From assembly GCA_964494985.1 (NCBI GenBank), contig CAZBUB010000042.1, positions 1 through 21,584 of the forward strand: a stretch of 21,584 nt of DNA, given 5' to 3'. The notes beneath the pieces were generated by a model. The model was not told where the DNA came from and made no database searches. It saw only the letters and a list, made by a program, of their open reading frames with translations. The position numbers and the translations under genes were made by a program. Source of the DNA: CAZBUB01 sp964494985 (lineage in GTDB: Bacteria; Desulfobacterota; Desulfovibrionia; Desulfovibrionales; Desulfothermaceae). This document shows positions 1-7,612 of the stretch, piece after piece. Positions within the stretch are counted from its first letter, which is position 1, and every line of letters starts with the position of its first letter.

Positions 1-210
1 TGAGGGTGTAGATGCATACCTTTTCCGGATCCAGGAGCACCCGGCAGGGGCCTTGAGCAGGGCCAGAATGTGCAGAAGGGTGGTCTTGCCTGAGCCGTTG
101 GGGCCAAGCAGGGCATAGCTCTGTCCTGCCTCAAGCTCCAGGCTGGGCAAATCCAGGACAGTTTGTCCTTCAAATATCTGCTTGATATTGCTCAAGGCAT
201 ACAGGCTCAT
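1..210 (-). pseudogene. Internally deleted tupC-like ABC ATPase copy (runs off the left edge)
   Basis: The start codon (208-210) and first 55 codons match the intact tupC at 9418-10440. Positions 51-210 differ from 10281-10440 at only about 5 of 160 bases, and Walker A (GPNGSGKTT) is kept. After codon 55 (LLKAP) the sequence jumps to the region encoding GPCRVLL near residue 253 of the intact protein. The join lies in an 8-base stretch, GGCCCCTG, readable in both parents. By comparison with the intact gene about 598 bp are lost. That is not a multiple of three, so the C-terminal part is out of frame. Signature, Walker B and H-loop are all missing, so it cannot be a working ATPase. The C-terminal remnant (1-50) is only about 70% identical to the intact gene, against 97% for the N-terminal part. 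The start overlaps the stop of the upstream regulator (ATGA). Confidence 0.9.
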
Positions 211-605
211 TTAGCTTCTTCTTGCCTGGAGGAGCTTGCTGCAGCGATCAGGATCGGTTTGAGGATCTCCTCGAACTGCTGATCATCGCAGCTCAGGACG
301 CTTTGATGCAGCTCCTGGAAGCCGGCCAGAAGCTGGTGGGCAAAATCAGACAGGTAGGAGCTGCCCCCGGAGTATCCCCCCTTCCTTCGGATAACCAACT
401 CCGCGCCCAGACGTTCTTCAGTGACCTTAAGCCTTTCCCAGACCGCCTTGTAGCTCATTTTGAGCTCCTTCGCAGCTGCGTTGATGGAGCCGGTCCTATG
501 AATGGACTCCAGAATCTTGACCCTGCCCAGGCCAAAAACCATGTTCCCGGCCTGGTCCTCAACCCAAATCCTGGTCCGCAATCTAAGCTGTGATGCTTTT
601 GTCAT
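207..605 (-). CDS. ModE-like winged-helix regulator (single domain)
   Basis: This 132-residue protein matches the N-terminal DNA-binding domain of ModE, the molybdate-responsive regulator with a LysR-like winged helix. The signature stretch GRVKILESIHRTGSINAAAK, followed by MSYKAVWERL, is the helix-turn-helix, and ERLGAELVIRRKGG is the wing. The C-terminal molybdate-binding TOBE domains of full ModE are absent. It therefore either senses metal through a partner or acts as a plain DNA-binding protein. I prefer the ATG at 605, which follows AGGA at a good distance, over a TTG at 641. Its stop overlaps the start of the broken tupC copy (ATGA), as in a metal-transport operon. The motif TATTGACATA lies 57 bases upstream of the start. 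Control of tup-type genes is inferred from position. Confidence 0.82.
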   Translation of the reverse strand: MTKASQLRLRTRIWVEDQAGNMVFGLGRVKILESIHRTGSINAAAKELKMSYKAVWERLKVTEERLGAELVIRRKGGYSGGSSYLSDFAHQLLAGFQELHQSVLSCDDQQFEEILKPILIAAASSSRQEEAK

Positions 606-661
606 GTTTTGCTTCCTAGCATATGCAGGGCAGGAAAACAAGCTGAAGGCACTTCTATCTC

Positions 662-692
662 TATTGACATATCGACTGTCTCAAAGTATGTA
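662..692 (+). promoter_or_regulatory. Candidate promoter/operator A with the TATTGACATA motif
   Basis: TTGACA (664-669) and TATGTA (687-692) are separated by 17 bases. The 10-mer TATTGACATA around the -35 is repeated exactly at 1051-1060 and, on the other strand, at 12361-12370 upstream of tupA. It points toward the TonB receptor gene but also lies just upstream of the divergent ModE-like gene, so a protein bound here could affect both. Confidence 0.45.
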
Positions 693-1050
693 GGGTAGCA
701 AGACTGCAGTGTTTGATTTTGAGTTTCAGCCTGGAAGCAGGCAGGGCCTGGGTTTTGCTTTATAGGCAGAGGGGAGAACGAACATAACAGCAGAGTAAAG
801 ACCAACCAGGATTATACCCAGCGGCTGATCATCTGCACCATTTGTTGCCATTATCCGATAATAACTATGAGTAGATACGTTTAGAGGTTGGATCAGTAGG
901 CTGCAGAAGTCTATCTGAGCACGTATGTTGTCGGATCGGGGAGGGCCTTTCCGGGATGACAGGCGGGCCTTTCTGCGCGCATTGGGCACGCCAAACTACT
1001 GCAACCACGATGCCTCCTGCGCTAAAAACGTACAGCTTTCATCCTATCAA
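693..1050. other. Intergenic stretch with no convincing gene
   Basis: Short open frames on the minus strand here (602-805 and 726-989) have no family-like motif and no clear ribosome binding site. A 9-base direct repeat, GGGCCTTTC, occurs at about 943 and 966. With promoter A on its left and a terminator at 1111-1133 on its right, the stretch could be transcribed as an untranslated RNA of about 430 nt, but nothing in it identifies a known RNA family. Confidence 0.35.
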
Positions 1051-1082
1051 TATTGACATAAGAATATCAACAAGGATATGTA
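1051..1082 (+). promoter_or_regulatory. Candidate promoter/operator B for the receptor operon
   Basis: TTGACA (1053-1058) is followed after 18 bases by TATGTA (1077-1082). A 17-base spacing to ATATGT is also possible. The -35 lies in the exact 10-mer TATTGACATA shared with promoter A and with the tupA promoter. The site overlaps a perfect 10-bp palindrome, TCAATATTGA (1047-1056), which could be an operator. Confidence 0.5.
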
Positions 1083-1110
1083 TTAAAAGTAACAGCACAT
1101 GTAAGCTATA

Positions 1111-1133
1111 GCAGGCATAAAGCCTGTTTTTTT
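1111..1133 (+). terminator. Short intrinsic terminator or attenuator in the receptor leader
   Basis: A 5-bp stem, CAGGC (1112-1116) with GCCTG (1122-1126), has a 5-base loop and is followed by seven T residues (1127-1133). It lies about 170 bases before the receptor start. It could stop transcripts from promoter A or attenuate those from promoter B. The stem is short, so efficiency is uncertain. Confidence 0.5.
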
Positions 1134-1189
1134 GTCCAGCATTATATCAAGAATGATACTATCGCAGTAAGTTCTCTGTGATAAAAGAC

Positions 1190-1269
1190 CTAGAGCTGAC
1201 TTCTGTCCTGGAGAGGAAACTGATCAGGAATCGGGATGAGCGAGCCGCGCAAGAGCGGTACATGCAGCT
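1190..1269 (+). ncRNA. Possible three-stem RNA structure in the 5' leader
   Basis: Three complementary pairs are nested as a three-way junction. The closing stem is AGCTG (1194-1198) with CAGCT (1265-1269), and could be extended by CTAG on both sides with a bulge. The inner stems are CCTG (1207-1210) with CAGG (1225-1228), and CCGC (1245-1248) with GCGG (1254-1257). It ends 17 bases before the strong ribosome binding site of the receptor gene. The cobalamin riboswitch B12 box is not seen. The stems are short, so this could be chance. Confidence 0.25.
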
Positions 1270-1299
1270 AGACAATACACAATACGAAGGAGGGTCAGT

Positions 1300-3378
1300 A
1301 TGTGCAGCCGAGAAGTTTTGAGTTCTATCCTGCTGGGGGTTTTGCTACTTATTCCTGGGCTGGGCTTTGCTCAGACCGATGCAGAGACTGCCTATGATCT
1401 GGGAGAAGTGGTGGTTGCCGGAAAAAGAACAGGTGTCGAAGACATAGGCATGGTGCAAGAGCTTGACAGCCAGGCAATCCAGGCCGCAGGCAGCAAGACT
1501 TTGGCTGAAGCTCTGCGCTTTGCTCCAGGCATCATCGTCACCAGGGGAGCAAAAAATGAGCCTGAGATATCTGTGCATGGCTTTGGAACAGAGAAGTCCC
1601 TGTTTTTGATAGACGGCATACCCTATTACGAAACTTACTACGGCAAGCTGAACCTGGATCAGATACCCACCAACATGATCTCCAGGATTGAAATATCCAA
1701 AAATGCCCCCTCAGTGCTGTATGGGGCCAATACTCAGATTGCGGTTATAAATGTGGTAACCAAAAAAGGCACTAAAGAACCAAGTTTGAACGTTACTGCA
1801 GAGATCGGGGAAAATGACACCTACAATGCCCAGCTCTCCCATGGCAATCAAATAGGCAACATCAACTATTGGCTTAGCTATAGCAGACAGGAGACAGACG
1901 GCTGGAGACTGTCTGACGACTTTGATCCAGAGCCTGCCCAGCCAGCTAGGCCGTTTATGGGAGGTCCAAAGCTGACCGAGGACGGGGGGTTTAGGAACAA
2001 TGCTGACTCCAAGCAGGACGCTTTCTGGGGCAGGGTGGGTATTAGTCCCAATCAAGACTCCGAGTACTATCTAAGCATGCACGTCATGCAGTCTGAGAAA
2101 GGCATGCCCTTTAATACTGAAGAATACAGAATCTTTGATACCAGAGGAGATGAGCCAGGCTTTTCCAACCTGGCCAGATTCGAGAACTATGATGACTGGG
2201 GCATGGATTTCAGTGGCAAGCAGCAGGTACTGTCCTGGCTGACTTTGCGGGGCAAGCTTTTCTACCATGAGCATACTGATGATTATGTCTCCTATGCAGA
2301 TACAGAGCTAGACCAAGAGATCGCCAAGAGCACCTATGACGACCAGTACATTGGAGGGTCTTTGATCTCTGATTTTGAGCTGGTCCCTTGGCACGCAGGA
2401 CATATCTCAGTGCACTACAAGAAGGACGTGCATGAGGACAGGGCTGGCAGGAATCTGCCATTTAACGAGTTCGAGGCCTATACAGGATCTGTGGGCACAG
2501 AGCATGAGTTTTTCTCTGCAAAAGGCCTGACATGGGTTGTAGGTGCCAGCTATGATTGGTTCGAGGTTACCTCAGCAGAGGAGACCGAGTATGACAAGGA
2601 CTACAATTATATTGGACAAAGCGACATGCAGGAAGCCGAACCTGACGCGGAGCTGAACCCCATGGCAGGTCTGAGCTGGGATGTTTCATCAGATACCAGG
2701 GCTTTCGGATCAGTAGCCAAAAAAACCAGGTTCCCTACGCTCAGTCAACTCTATTCAGGCAGCTCAGGCAATCCTGATCTGGATTCAGAACGCAGCATCA
2801 ATTACACCTTGGGAGTGAGACACTCAATTGTAAATAATCTCCACCTACGCTTGGAGGGTTTCTTCCACGATATCTCTGATTGGATCTCCAGGGATTACTA
2901 TGAGGAAGACTACTGGGACGACATATACGTTAATATTGAGGATGTGGAGATGCTCGGAGCAGAGCTGGGAGTTGAGTATACCCCTTTGCAGGACATAAGT
3001 CTTAGTCTGGATTACACCTATAATGATGCCAAAAATGTCAGCGACGAGTCTATTACCGACAAGGTTTCCGGAGTGCCGGAGAACAAATACACACTGGCTG
3101 TAGACGCCATGCTGCCCAAGATTGAGACCAGGCTGAATCTACGGGGGATATACGTAGACAAAATATACGAAGATCTGCCTACTCCCAGCCGTCCGGACAC
3201 TCAGGTATCTCATACCTCTGACTACTTTATTGTTAACGCTAGATTGTCCAAGGATCTGAATAAGCATTTTTCTGTGTATATTGAATGCGAGAATCTATTG
3301 GACAAGGATTATCAGACTGAAATCGGCTTCCCTGGGCCGGGACGAAATGCCCTCCTCGGCATGAAGGCCAGATTTTAA
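1300..3378 (+). CDS. TonB-dependent outer-membrane receptor
   Basis: A 692-residue outer-membrane active transporter. The ATG follows a strong AAGGAGG (1287-1293). Residues 1-24 form a signal peptide ending GLGFA. A TonB box (EVVVAG) lies at about 36-41, then the plug domain (SKTLAEALRFAPGIIV, SLFLIDGIPYY, ISRIEISKNAPSVLYGANTQIAVINVVTKKG), then a 22-strand-type barrel rich in alternating aromatic segments. It ends GMKARF with the usual terminal aromatic. The C-terminal half resembles receptors for siderophores, cobalamin and heme, and the ligand cannot be read from sequence. Energised uptake delivers the ligand to the periplasmic binding protein encoded next. Position between a ModE-like regulator and tupABC, and the shared promoter motif, make a molybdate/tungstate chelate one candidate. 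Heme, iron chelates or corrinoids are others. Confidence 0.92.
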   Translation: MCSREVLSSILLGVLLLIPGLGFAQTDAETAYDLGEVVVAGKRTGVEDIGMVQELDSQAIQAAGSKTLAEALRFAPGIIVTRGAKNEPEISVHGFGTEKSLFLIDGIPYYETYYGKLNLDQIPTNMISRIEISKNAPSVLYGANTQIAVINVVTKKGTKEPSLNVTAEIGENDTYNAQLSHGNQIGNINYWLSYSRQETDGWRLSDDFDPEPAQPARPFMGGPKLTEDGGFRNNADSKQDAFWGRVGISPNQDSEYYLSMHVMQSEKGMPFNTEEYRIFDTRGDEPGFSNLARFENYDDWGMDFSGKQQVLSWLTLRGKLFYHEHTDDYVSYADTELDQEIAKSTYDDQYIGGSLISDFELVPWHAGHISVHYKKDVHEDRAGRNLPFNEFEAYTGSVGTEHEFFSAKGLTWVVGASYDWFEVTSAEETEYDKDYNYIGQSDMQEAEPDAELNPMAGLSWDVSSDTRAFGSVAKKTRFPTLSQLYSGSSGNPDLDSERSINYTLGVRHSIVNNLHLRLEGFFHDISDWISRDYYEEDYWDDIYVNIEDVEMLGAELGVEYTPLQDISLSLDYTYNDAKNVSDESITDKVSGVPENKYTLAVDAMLPKIETRLNLRGIYVDKIYEDLPTPSRPDTQVSHTSDYFIVNARLSKDLNKHFSVYIECENLLDKDYQTEIGFPGPGRNALLGMKARF

Positions 3379-3385
3379 GCAAATC

Positions 3386-3462
3386 CTTGAATAATTGCCC
3401 CCTCCTATGCCTCTCCCGACGGCACCTTTGGCGCAGGATGCAGTCGGGAGAGGCAATTCAAG
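3386..3462 (+). repeat. Perfect 13-bp inverted repeat with outer arms between receptor and binding-protein genes
   Basis: TGCCTCTCCCGAC (3408-3420) pairs exactly with GTCGGGAGAGGCA (3443-3455) across a 22-base loop. The 3' arm continues into GGCAATTCAAG (3452-3462), which can pair instead with CTTGAATAATTGCC (3386-3399) apart from a two-base bulge. Two alternative stems are thus possible. No T run follows, so it is not a simple terminator. It may protect or process the receptor mRNA and lower downstream expression. Confidence 0.7.
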
Positions 3463-3501
3463 CAAATAACAAAAGCGGATCCTGCTCCAGGGAACGACTG
3501 T

Positions 3502-4566
3502 ATGAGAGGACTGATGTTGATCATGTGCGTTTGTATCCTGTTTTGTGGATCCCAGCTCAAGGCAGGCACAGTGGTTAAAGATGCCGCAAACAGGCAAGTA
3601 GAGATCCCGGAGCGGGTGGATCGACTGGTGACAACCTTCAAGCCCGCAACTCTTCTGGTGTTAAGCTTGAATGCTGCAGATGCCTTAGTTGGAGTGGACA
3701 GCTCCTCCAGGTATGATCCATTGAGCCTGGCAGTGGCCCCAGAGATGGCCGAGCTGACCGCAGTGGGATCCAAGGCCGAGGATCTGAGTATTGAGACCAT
3801 TATCAGCCTGGATCCCGACCTGGTAATCCTGTATTCCCAGAAGACAGGAGTCCAGCTGGCTGACAGGCTGCAGGAATCAGGATTTCCGGCAGTGGTGATT
3901 GCACCGGAGACATTTGATTCCATTCAAAAGACCCTTGCCATGCTGGGCCAGGCCTTGGGCCGCAGCCCCCAGGCTGAACAGGTGCAGCAGGCAATGCATC
4001 GGATGCAGCAGCAGGTACAAAGCCGGATACAGGACTTGGAGCCGGAGGAACGCAAGACAGTGTATTATGCAGGCCCATCCGGGTTCTTGACCACTTCTCC
4101 TTCAGGCATGCTGCAGGATATGATAATTCAAAGAGCCGGGGGTATCAATGCTGCATCTGAACTGCACGGCTATTTTAAGCAGGTGTCCATGGAACAGCTT
4201 ATATCCTGGGCTCCGAACAGCATTATAATTTCCCGCATGATCCGTCCCCAGGCCAAAAAGATCTTAAAGCAGGGGCAATTTTGCTTACTGCCTGCTGTGC
4301 AAGATGACGAAGTCCATGTTTTTCCTTCCACTCTGGCTCCTTGGGACTTTCCTTCCCCATTGTCCAGTCTGGGCGTTCTCTGGCTGGCAGCCAGGCTCTA
4401 TCCGGAGCGCTTTGCAGATATCTCCCTGATGCAGCAGATAAATGATTTTCATCGAGTGCTTTTCGGGCAAAGCTTTGAGGCCATGGGCGGCCATCTGGAC
4501 GACAGCCTGCCAGGCAAATATCCTGTGGGGCACACCCACCTTAAGGATGAAGGGGCCGGGGATTGA
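3502..4566 (+). CDS. Periplasmic substrate-binding protein of a FecBCD/BtuFCD-type ABC importer
   Basis: A 354-residue class III (FecB/BtuF/TroA-like) binding protein. The first 22 residues (ending QLKAG) look like a signal peptide, but no lipobox is present, so it is probably soluble. Family landmarks are VVKDAANRQVEIPERVDRLV at the start of the mature domain, LSIETIISLDPDLVILYSQ in lobe 1, and WDFPSPLSSLGVLWLAARLYPE followed by a FHRVLFG segment near the end of lobe 2. It captures the ligand released by the receptor and hands it to the permease. The ATG follows AGGGA at 8-9 bases. Its TGA overlaps a TTG start of the permease. The family carries ferric siderophores, heme, cobalamin and, in Haemophilus MolA, molybdate/tungstate, so substrate is open. 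Confidence 0.9.
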   Translation: MRGLMLIMCVCILFCGSQLKAGTVVKDAANRQVEIPERVDRLVTTFKPATLLVLSLNAADALVGVDSSSRYDPLSLAVAPEMAELTAVGSKAEDLSIETIISLDPDLVILYSQKTGVQLADRLQESGFPAVVIAPETFDSIQKTLAMLGQALGRSPQAEQVQQAMHRMQQQVQSRIQDLEPEERKTVYYAGPSGFLTTSPSGMLQDMIIQRAGGINAASELHGYFKQVSMEQLISWAPNSIIISRMIRPQAKKILKQGQFCLLPAVQDDEVHVFPSTLAPWDFPSPLSSLGVLWLAARLYPERFADISLMQQINDFHRVLFGQSFEAMGGHLDDSLPGKYPVGHTHLKDEGAGD

Positions 4567-5579
4567 GGCCTATGAGCCCCAGGGCACAGCAGCTTTTCCT
4601 GGGTGCAATCCTGGCTTTGCTGTTCTCTGTTTCCCTGTTCTCCGGGCGCATGGATATCTACCCTGCAGACCTCTGGGGCTGGTGCAGGGAATGGATGCAG
4701 CAGGGAAATCTGGAGCCCACTTCAAAGATGCTGGTATTTTTTGAGGTCCGTTTGCCCAGGAGCCTAACAGCAGCCCTGGCCGGGACAGGCCTGGCAATGG
4801 CCGGGGCCGCCTACCAAGGCATTTTTCGCAATCCACTGGTTTCCCCGGATATTTTAGGAGTCTCAGCTGGATGCGCCCTAGGGGCTGCAATTGGACTGGT
4901 TCTGCCTGGAAGCCAGTTTGGGCTGATCCGTTTGCTGGCCTTTGCCTTGGGCCTTAGCGCAGTAGGCATGGCAGTGGGGATTGCTCGTGCCGTAGGGGTG
5001 CGGCCGATTCTGGTGCTTATTCTGGCTGGCTTGGTGGTGACCTCCATGTTCAATGCCTTGCTCATGCTGCTCAAGTATGCTGCTGATCCCTACAGCCAGC
5101 TACCAGCGGTGGTGTTCTGGATAATGGGCAGTCTGCACCGCGCTACCTGGAATGACGTGCAGATAATGGCTCCTGTGGTTTTGGCAGGTGTTTTGGTAAT
5201 CCATATTTTGCGCTTTAAGCTGAACATACTTTCCCTAGGAGATGTCCAGGCAGTTTCCCTGGGCCTTAGTCCCAGGTGGTACAGGTTCCTGTTCATCAGC
5301 ATCAGCTCTCTCATGGTGGCGGTGACAGTTTCCGCCTGCGGTCAGATAGGCTGGATCGGGCTGGTTATTCCGCATATGGCCCGGACCTGGGCAGGGCCTG
5401 ATCACAGGATCATGCTGCCGGTGACTGGCTTGACAGGCGGGGCTTTTCTGCTGGGAGCGGACCTGGCTGCCAGAAGCCTGAGCACAGCTGAGCTGCCGGT
5501 GAGCATCCTGACCGCCCTGATTGGAGGCCCGGTTTTTGCCTTGCTTTTGTATCGAAACAGGGCCAGGGGGTGGATGTGA
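4563..5579 (+). CDS. FecCD/BtuC-family ABC permease
   Basis: A 338-residue integral membrane protein with about ten hydrophobic segments, matching type II ABC importers. Hallmarks are FRNPLVSPDILGVSAGCALGA near residues 90-110 and GQIGWIGLVIPHMARTWAG near 260-278, with DHR just after. It forms the inner-membrane channel with the ATPase encoded next. The longest reading starts at a TTG that overlaps the previous stop (TTGA), preceded by AAGGGG. An ATG at 4572 is the alternative. The gene ends inside the start of the ATPase gene, so the cluster is translationally coupled. Confidence 0.93.
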   Translation: MRPMSPRAQQLFLGAILALLFSVSLFSGRMDIYPADLWGWCREWMQQGNLEPTSKMLVFFEVRLPRSLTAALAGTGLAMAGAAYQGIFRNPLVSPDILGVSAGCALGAAIGLVLPGSQFGLIRLLAFALGLSAVGMAVGIARAVGVRPILVLILAGLVVTSMFNALLMLLKYAADPYSQLPAVVFWIMGSLHRATWNDVQIMAPVVLAGVLVIHILRFKLNILSLGDVQAVSLGLSPRWYRFLFISISSLMVAVTVSACGQIGWIGLVIPHMARTWAGPDHRIMLPVTGLTGGAFLLGADLAARSLSTAELPVSILTALIGGPVFALLLYRNRARGWM

Positions 5580-6358
5580 GCCTAATCTGCCGAGACCTTA
5601 GCTATGCCTATCACCAGGAGCAGGTCTTGCATGGGGTAAGTCTGGATGTTCCCGAGGGCACTTTCTGCGCCTTGCTGGGCAGAAACGGCTCCGGGAAAAC
5701 CACCCTTTTGCACTGTCTGTGCGGTATCCTGCATCCGCAGCAGGGCCAGGTCTTTGTTCAGGGCCTGCCTGTAGACGGGCAGGACCACTCCTACCGGGCC
5801 AGATGCATGAGCCTGGTTCCCCAGGAGTCCGGACAAGCCTTTCCTTTCACAGTGCTGGATATGGTGCTTATGGGCCGCAATCCACATCTCAAGGGCTGCG
5901 CTCAGCCTGGACCCGGAGACCAGGAGATCGCGTGGCAGGCCCTGCAAATCCTGAAAGCGGAGCATTTGGCCTACCGCAGGGTGAATCAGATCTCTGGCGG
6001 GGAGCGGCAGCTGGCCATAGTAGCCCGGGCCCTGGCCCAGCAGACTCCGGTAATGCTTTTGGACGAGCCCAGCAATCACTTGGATTTCCACAATCAGTAC
6101 CGGCTGCTGTATCAGATCCTGGATCTGTGTCGAGAGAGGAATATAAGCATCCTGGCCACCATGCATGATCCGAACACTGTGGCTGCTGTTGCTGATCAGG
6201 TGGTTCTGCTGCAGGCAGGGCAAGTCACAGGCCAGGGGAATGCGGAGGAAATGCTGACCCAGCAGAATTTGAGCAGCCTTTATGGGCTGCCGATTGTGGA
6301 GTCTCGCTTGATGTCGGGGATCAAGCATTTTATGCCCAGCCTGGAGACCAGGAAATGA
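5576..6358 (+). CDS. FecE/BtuD-type ABC transporter ATP-binding protein
   Basis: About 260 residues with a full set of ATPase motifs. These are Walker A GRNGSGKTT near residue 38, Q-loop VPQES, signature ISGGERQ (the first Leu is replaced by Ile), Walker B VMLLDEPSNHLD, and switch histidine ILATMHDPN. It powers the FecCD-type permease. I favour the GTG at 5576, which follows AGGGGG and makes a GTGA overlap with the permease stop. A GTG at 5570 would add two residues. The gene ends in an ATGA overlap with the NTPase gene. Confidence 0.93.
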   Translation: MSLICRDLSYAYHQEQVLHGVSLDVPEGTFCALLGRNGSGKTTLLHCLCGILHPQQGQVFVQGLPVDGQDHSYRARCMSLVPQESGQAFPFTVLDMVLMGRNPHLKGCAQPGPGDQEIAWQALQILKAEHLAYRRVNQISGGERQLAIVARALAQQTPVMLLDEPSNHLDFHNQYRLLYQILDLCRERNISILATMHDPNTVAAVADQVVLLQAGQVTGQGNAEEMLTQQNLSSLYGLPIVESRLMSGIKHFMPSLETRK

Positions 6359-6879
6359 TTATTTTGACCGGTGAAAAACACGCAGGCAAGACCAGCTTGA
6401 TCCTGCAGCTGGTGGAAAAGGCGCGTGTTCAAGGACTGCGTGTGGCAGGCATTGCCTGTCCAGGGCTCTGGCAGCAAGGACAACGCTCTGGATTTGAGCT
6501 TCTGGAGCTGGATACTGGCAGACAGGCCCTTTTGTCCAGGCGAGTCGCCGGGCTGCGGCCCATACCCTACATGTTCCAGGCCACCAGCCTGGAGAGTGGC
6601 TATCAGGCCCTATCAGCCAAGCGCTGTCAAAATGCGGAGCTGGTGGTTGTGGATGAAGTGGGCAAGCTGGAGCTGCAGGGCGAGGGCTGGGCCCAGTGTC
6701 TGAGTCCGCTGCTTGAGCTGCAAAGGCCTCTCCAGATCTGGGTGGTCAGGAGGTCCCTGGCAAGAGAGGTCCAGGAGCTGTTTGCGCCAGGGGCCGAGGT
6801 CCTGGATATCGAAGCTGAGAATTCCCTGTCCCTGCTTATGGAACTGGTTCACTGCAGCATTAGAAAAAGGAATGTCTAA
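6355..6879 (+). CDS. THEP1-like nucleoside-triphosphatase (NTPase_1 family)
   Basis: A 174-residue P-loop protein of the THEP1/DUF265 type. Walker A is GEKHAGKTS (residues 6-14) and Walker B is ELVVVDEVGKLEL near residues 94-106, with the family's VDEvGklEL pattern. These enzymes hydrolyse NTPs slowly in vitro, and their cellular role is unclear. The gene is locked into the transporter operon by an ATGA overlap upstream and an 8-base overlap downstream. This argues for a job in handling the imported ligand or in cofactor work rather than general nucleotide metabolism. A role as a metal-cofactor GTPase-like partner is inference only. Confidence 0.82.
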   Translation: MIILTGEKHAGKTSLILQLVEKARVQGLRVAGIACPGLWQQGQRSGFELLELDTGRQALLSRRVAGLRPIPYMFQATSLESGYQALSAKRCQNAELVVVDEVGKLELQGEGWAQCLSPLLELQRPLQIWVVRRSLAREVQELFAPGAEVLDIEAENSLSLLMELVHCSIRKRNV

Positions 6880-7612
6880 CCTGATATTCACACTGACATC
6901 CCTGGCCTGGGCTTTTTTCTTGCTGGCCGGAGTGCTGGGGCTGAAAAGCAAACAATACTTTGGGGATCTGCTGGCCTTATTAGGGGTGCTGCTGCTTCTG
7001 GCAGCGGCTTGCTGCAGCTGGTGGATCAGGCAGCGGCTGCCGGTATACGGTCAGTTCGAGGCTAATCTGCACATGGCTTTGGTGCTGACAGTCTGCGCAG
7101 AAGGTCTGCTTCGCAAACAGGTATTTGCTGCAGTTTCCAGGAGCTGGGCCAGGCTGTTGGCAGCCTTGCTTTTGGCAGTAGCCTTATTTGGGGTAGGCGA
7201 ACCTGTTCCAGAGTATTATATGTATCATTTCCTGCCTGTGCAGCTGTTTTTCTCTTTGCGGCTAAGCGCAGCTGGCGTGCTTATCCTGGCCTGGATCTTA
7301 TATACATTGTTCTGGATAAAGCTTCTGCGCGCCAGGGATAACAATGTGCAGGCAAGCCTAAGGCAGGGCATGCTGTTTTTGATCCTGGGCAGCATCCTGT
7401 TCCTTTGCTCCGAGCTGGCTGGTACGGTCTGGCTAGCTCTGGGCTGGGGGGATACCTGGCACTGGAGCCAAAATTTCTTCAAGTCCGCAGCCATGTTCCT
7501 GCTGCTGATGCTTCCCTTGCATCTGCCCCAATGGCTGAAAAAGAATACCCGCAGGGCCGGCATCGGCAGTTTGTGCACCTTGCTGGTTGTCCTGGGGCTG
7601 GTCTGGCCATGA
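6872..7612 (+). CDS. CcsA-like cytochrome c assembly / heme-handling membrane protein
   Basis: The ATG inside the end of the NTPase gene gives 246 residues with about eight membrane segments. The stretch GWGDTWHWS (191-199) resembles the tryptophan-rich WWD heme-handling motif of CcsA/CcmC/CcmF (WGxxWxWD), with Ser at the final Asp position. The preceding PVYGQFEANLHMAL and the HFLPVQLFFSLRLSAAG segment also resemble CcsA, and His119 and His217 are possible axial ligands. CcsA with ResB forms the system II heme exporter and cytochrome c synthase. Here both are small and sit in a metal-uptake operon with no CXXCH protein nearby, so a dedicated or altered function is likely. Family assignment is good; activity is uncertain. 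Confidence 0.75.
   Translation: MSNLIFTLTSLAWAFFLLAGVLGLKSKQYFGDLLALLGVLLLLAAACCSWWIRQRLPVYGQFEANLHMALVLTVCAEGLLRKQVFAAVSRSWARLLAALLLAVALFGVGEPVPEYYMYHFLPVQLFFSLRLSAAGVLILAWILYTLFWIKLLRARDNNVQASLRQGMLFLILGSILFLCSELAGTVWLALGWGDTWHWSQNFFKSAAMFLLLMLPLHLPQWLKKNTRRAGIGSLCTLLVVLGLVWP

Noticed and set aside
726..989. 87-codon minus-strand open frame
   Set aside because: No recognisable family, no ribosome binding site, and it spans likely regulatory DNA.
1147..1164. Fur-box-like sequence (AATGATACTATC) upstream of the TonB receptor
   Set aside because: Only the left half resembles the Fur consensus and the symmetry is lost, so it is not listed as a site.
1200..1240. Hammerhead-like core (GGAAACTGATCAGG)
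   Set aside because: The CUGAUGA core is not matched, and the GAAA and CUGA segments are adjacent rather than separated by stems.
1190..1269. Cobalamin riboswitch before the receptor gene
   Set aside because: No B12 box and no typical peripheral elements were found; only short generic stems are visible.
5582..6328. 248-codon open frame on the minus strand
   Set aside because: It lies wholly opposite the ABC ATPase gene, which has complete motifs; the composition is that of an antisense shadow.
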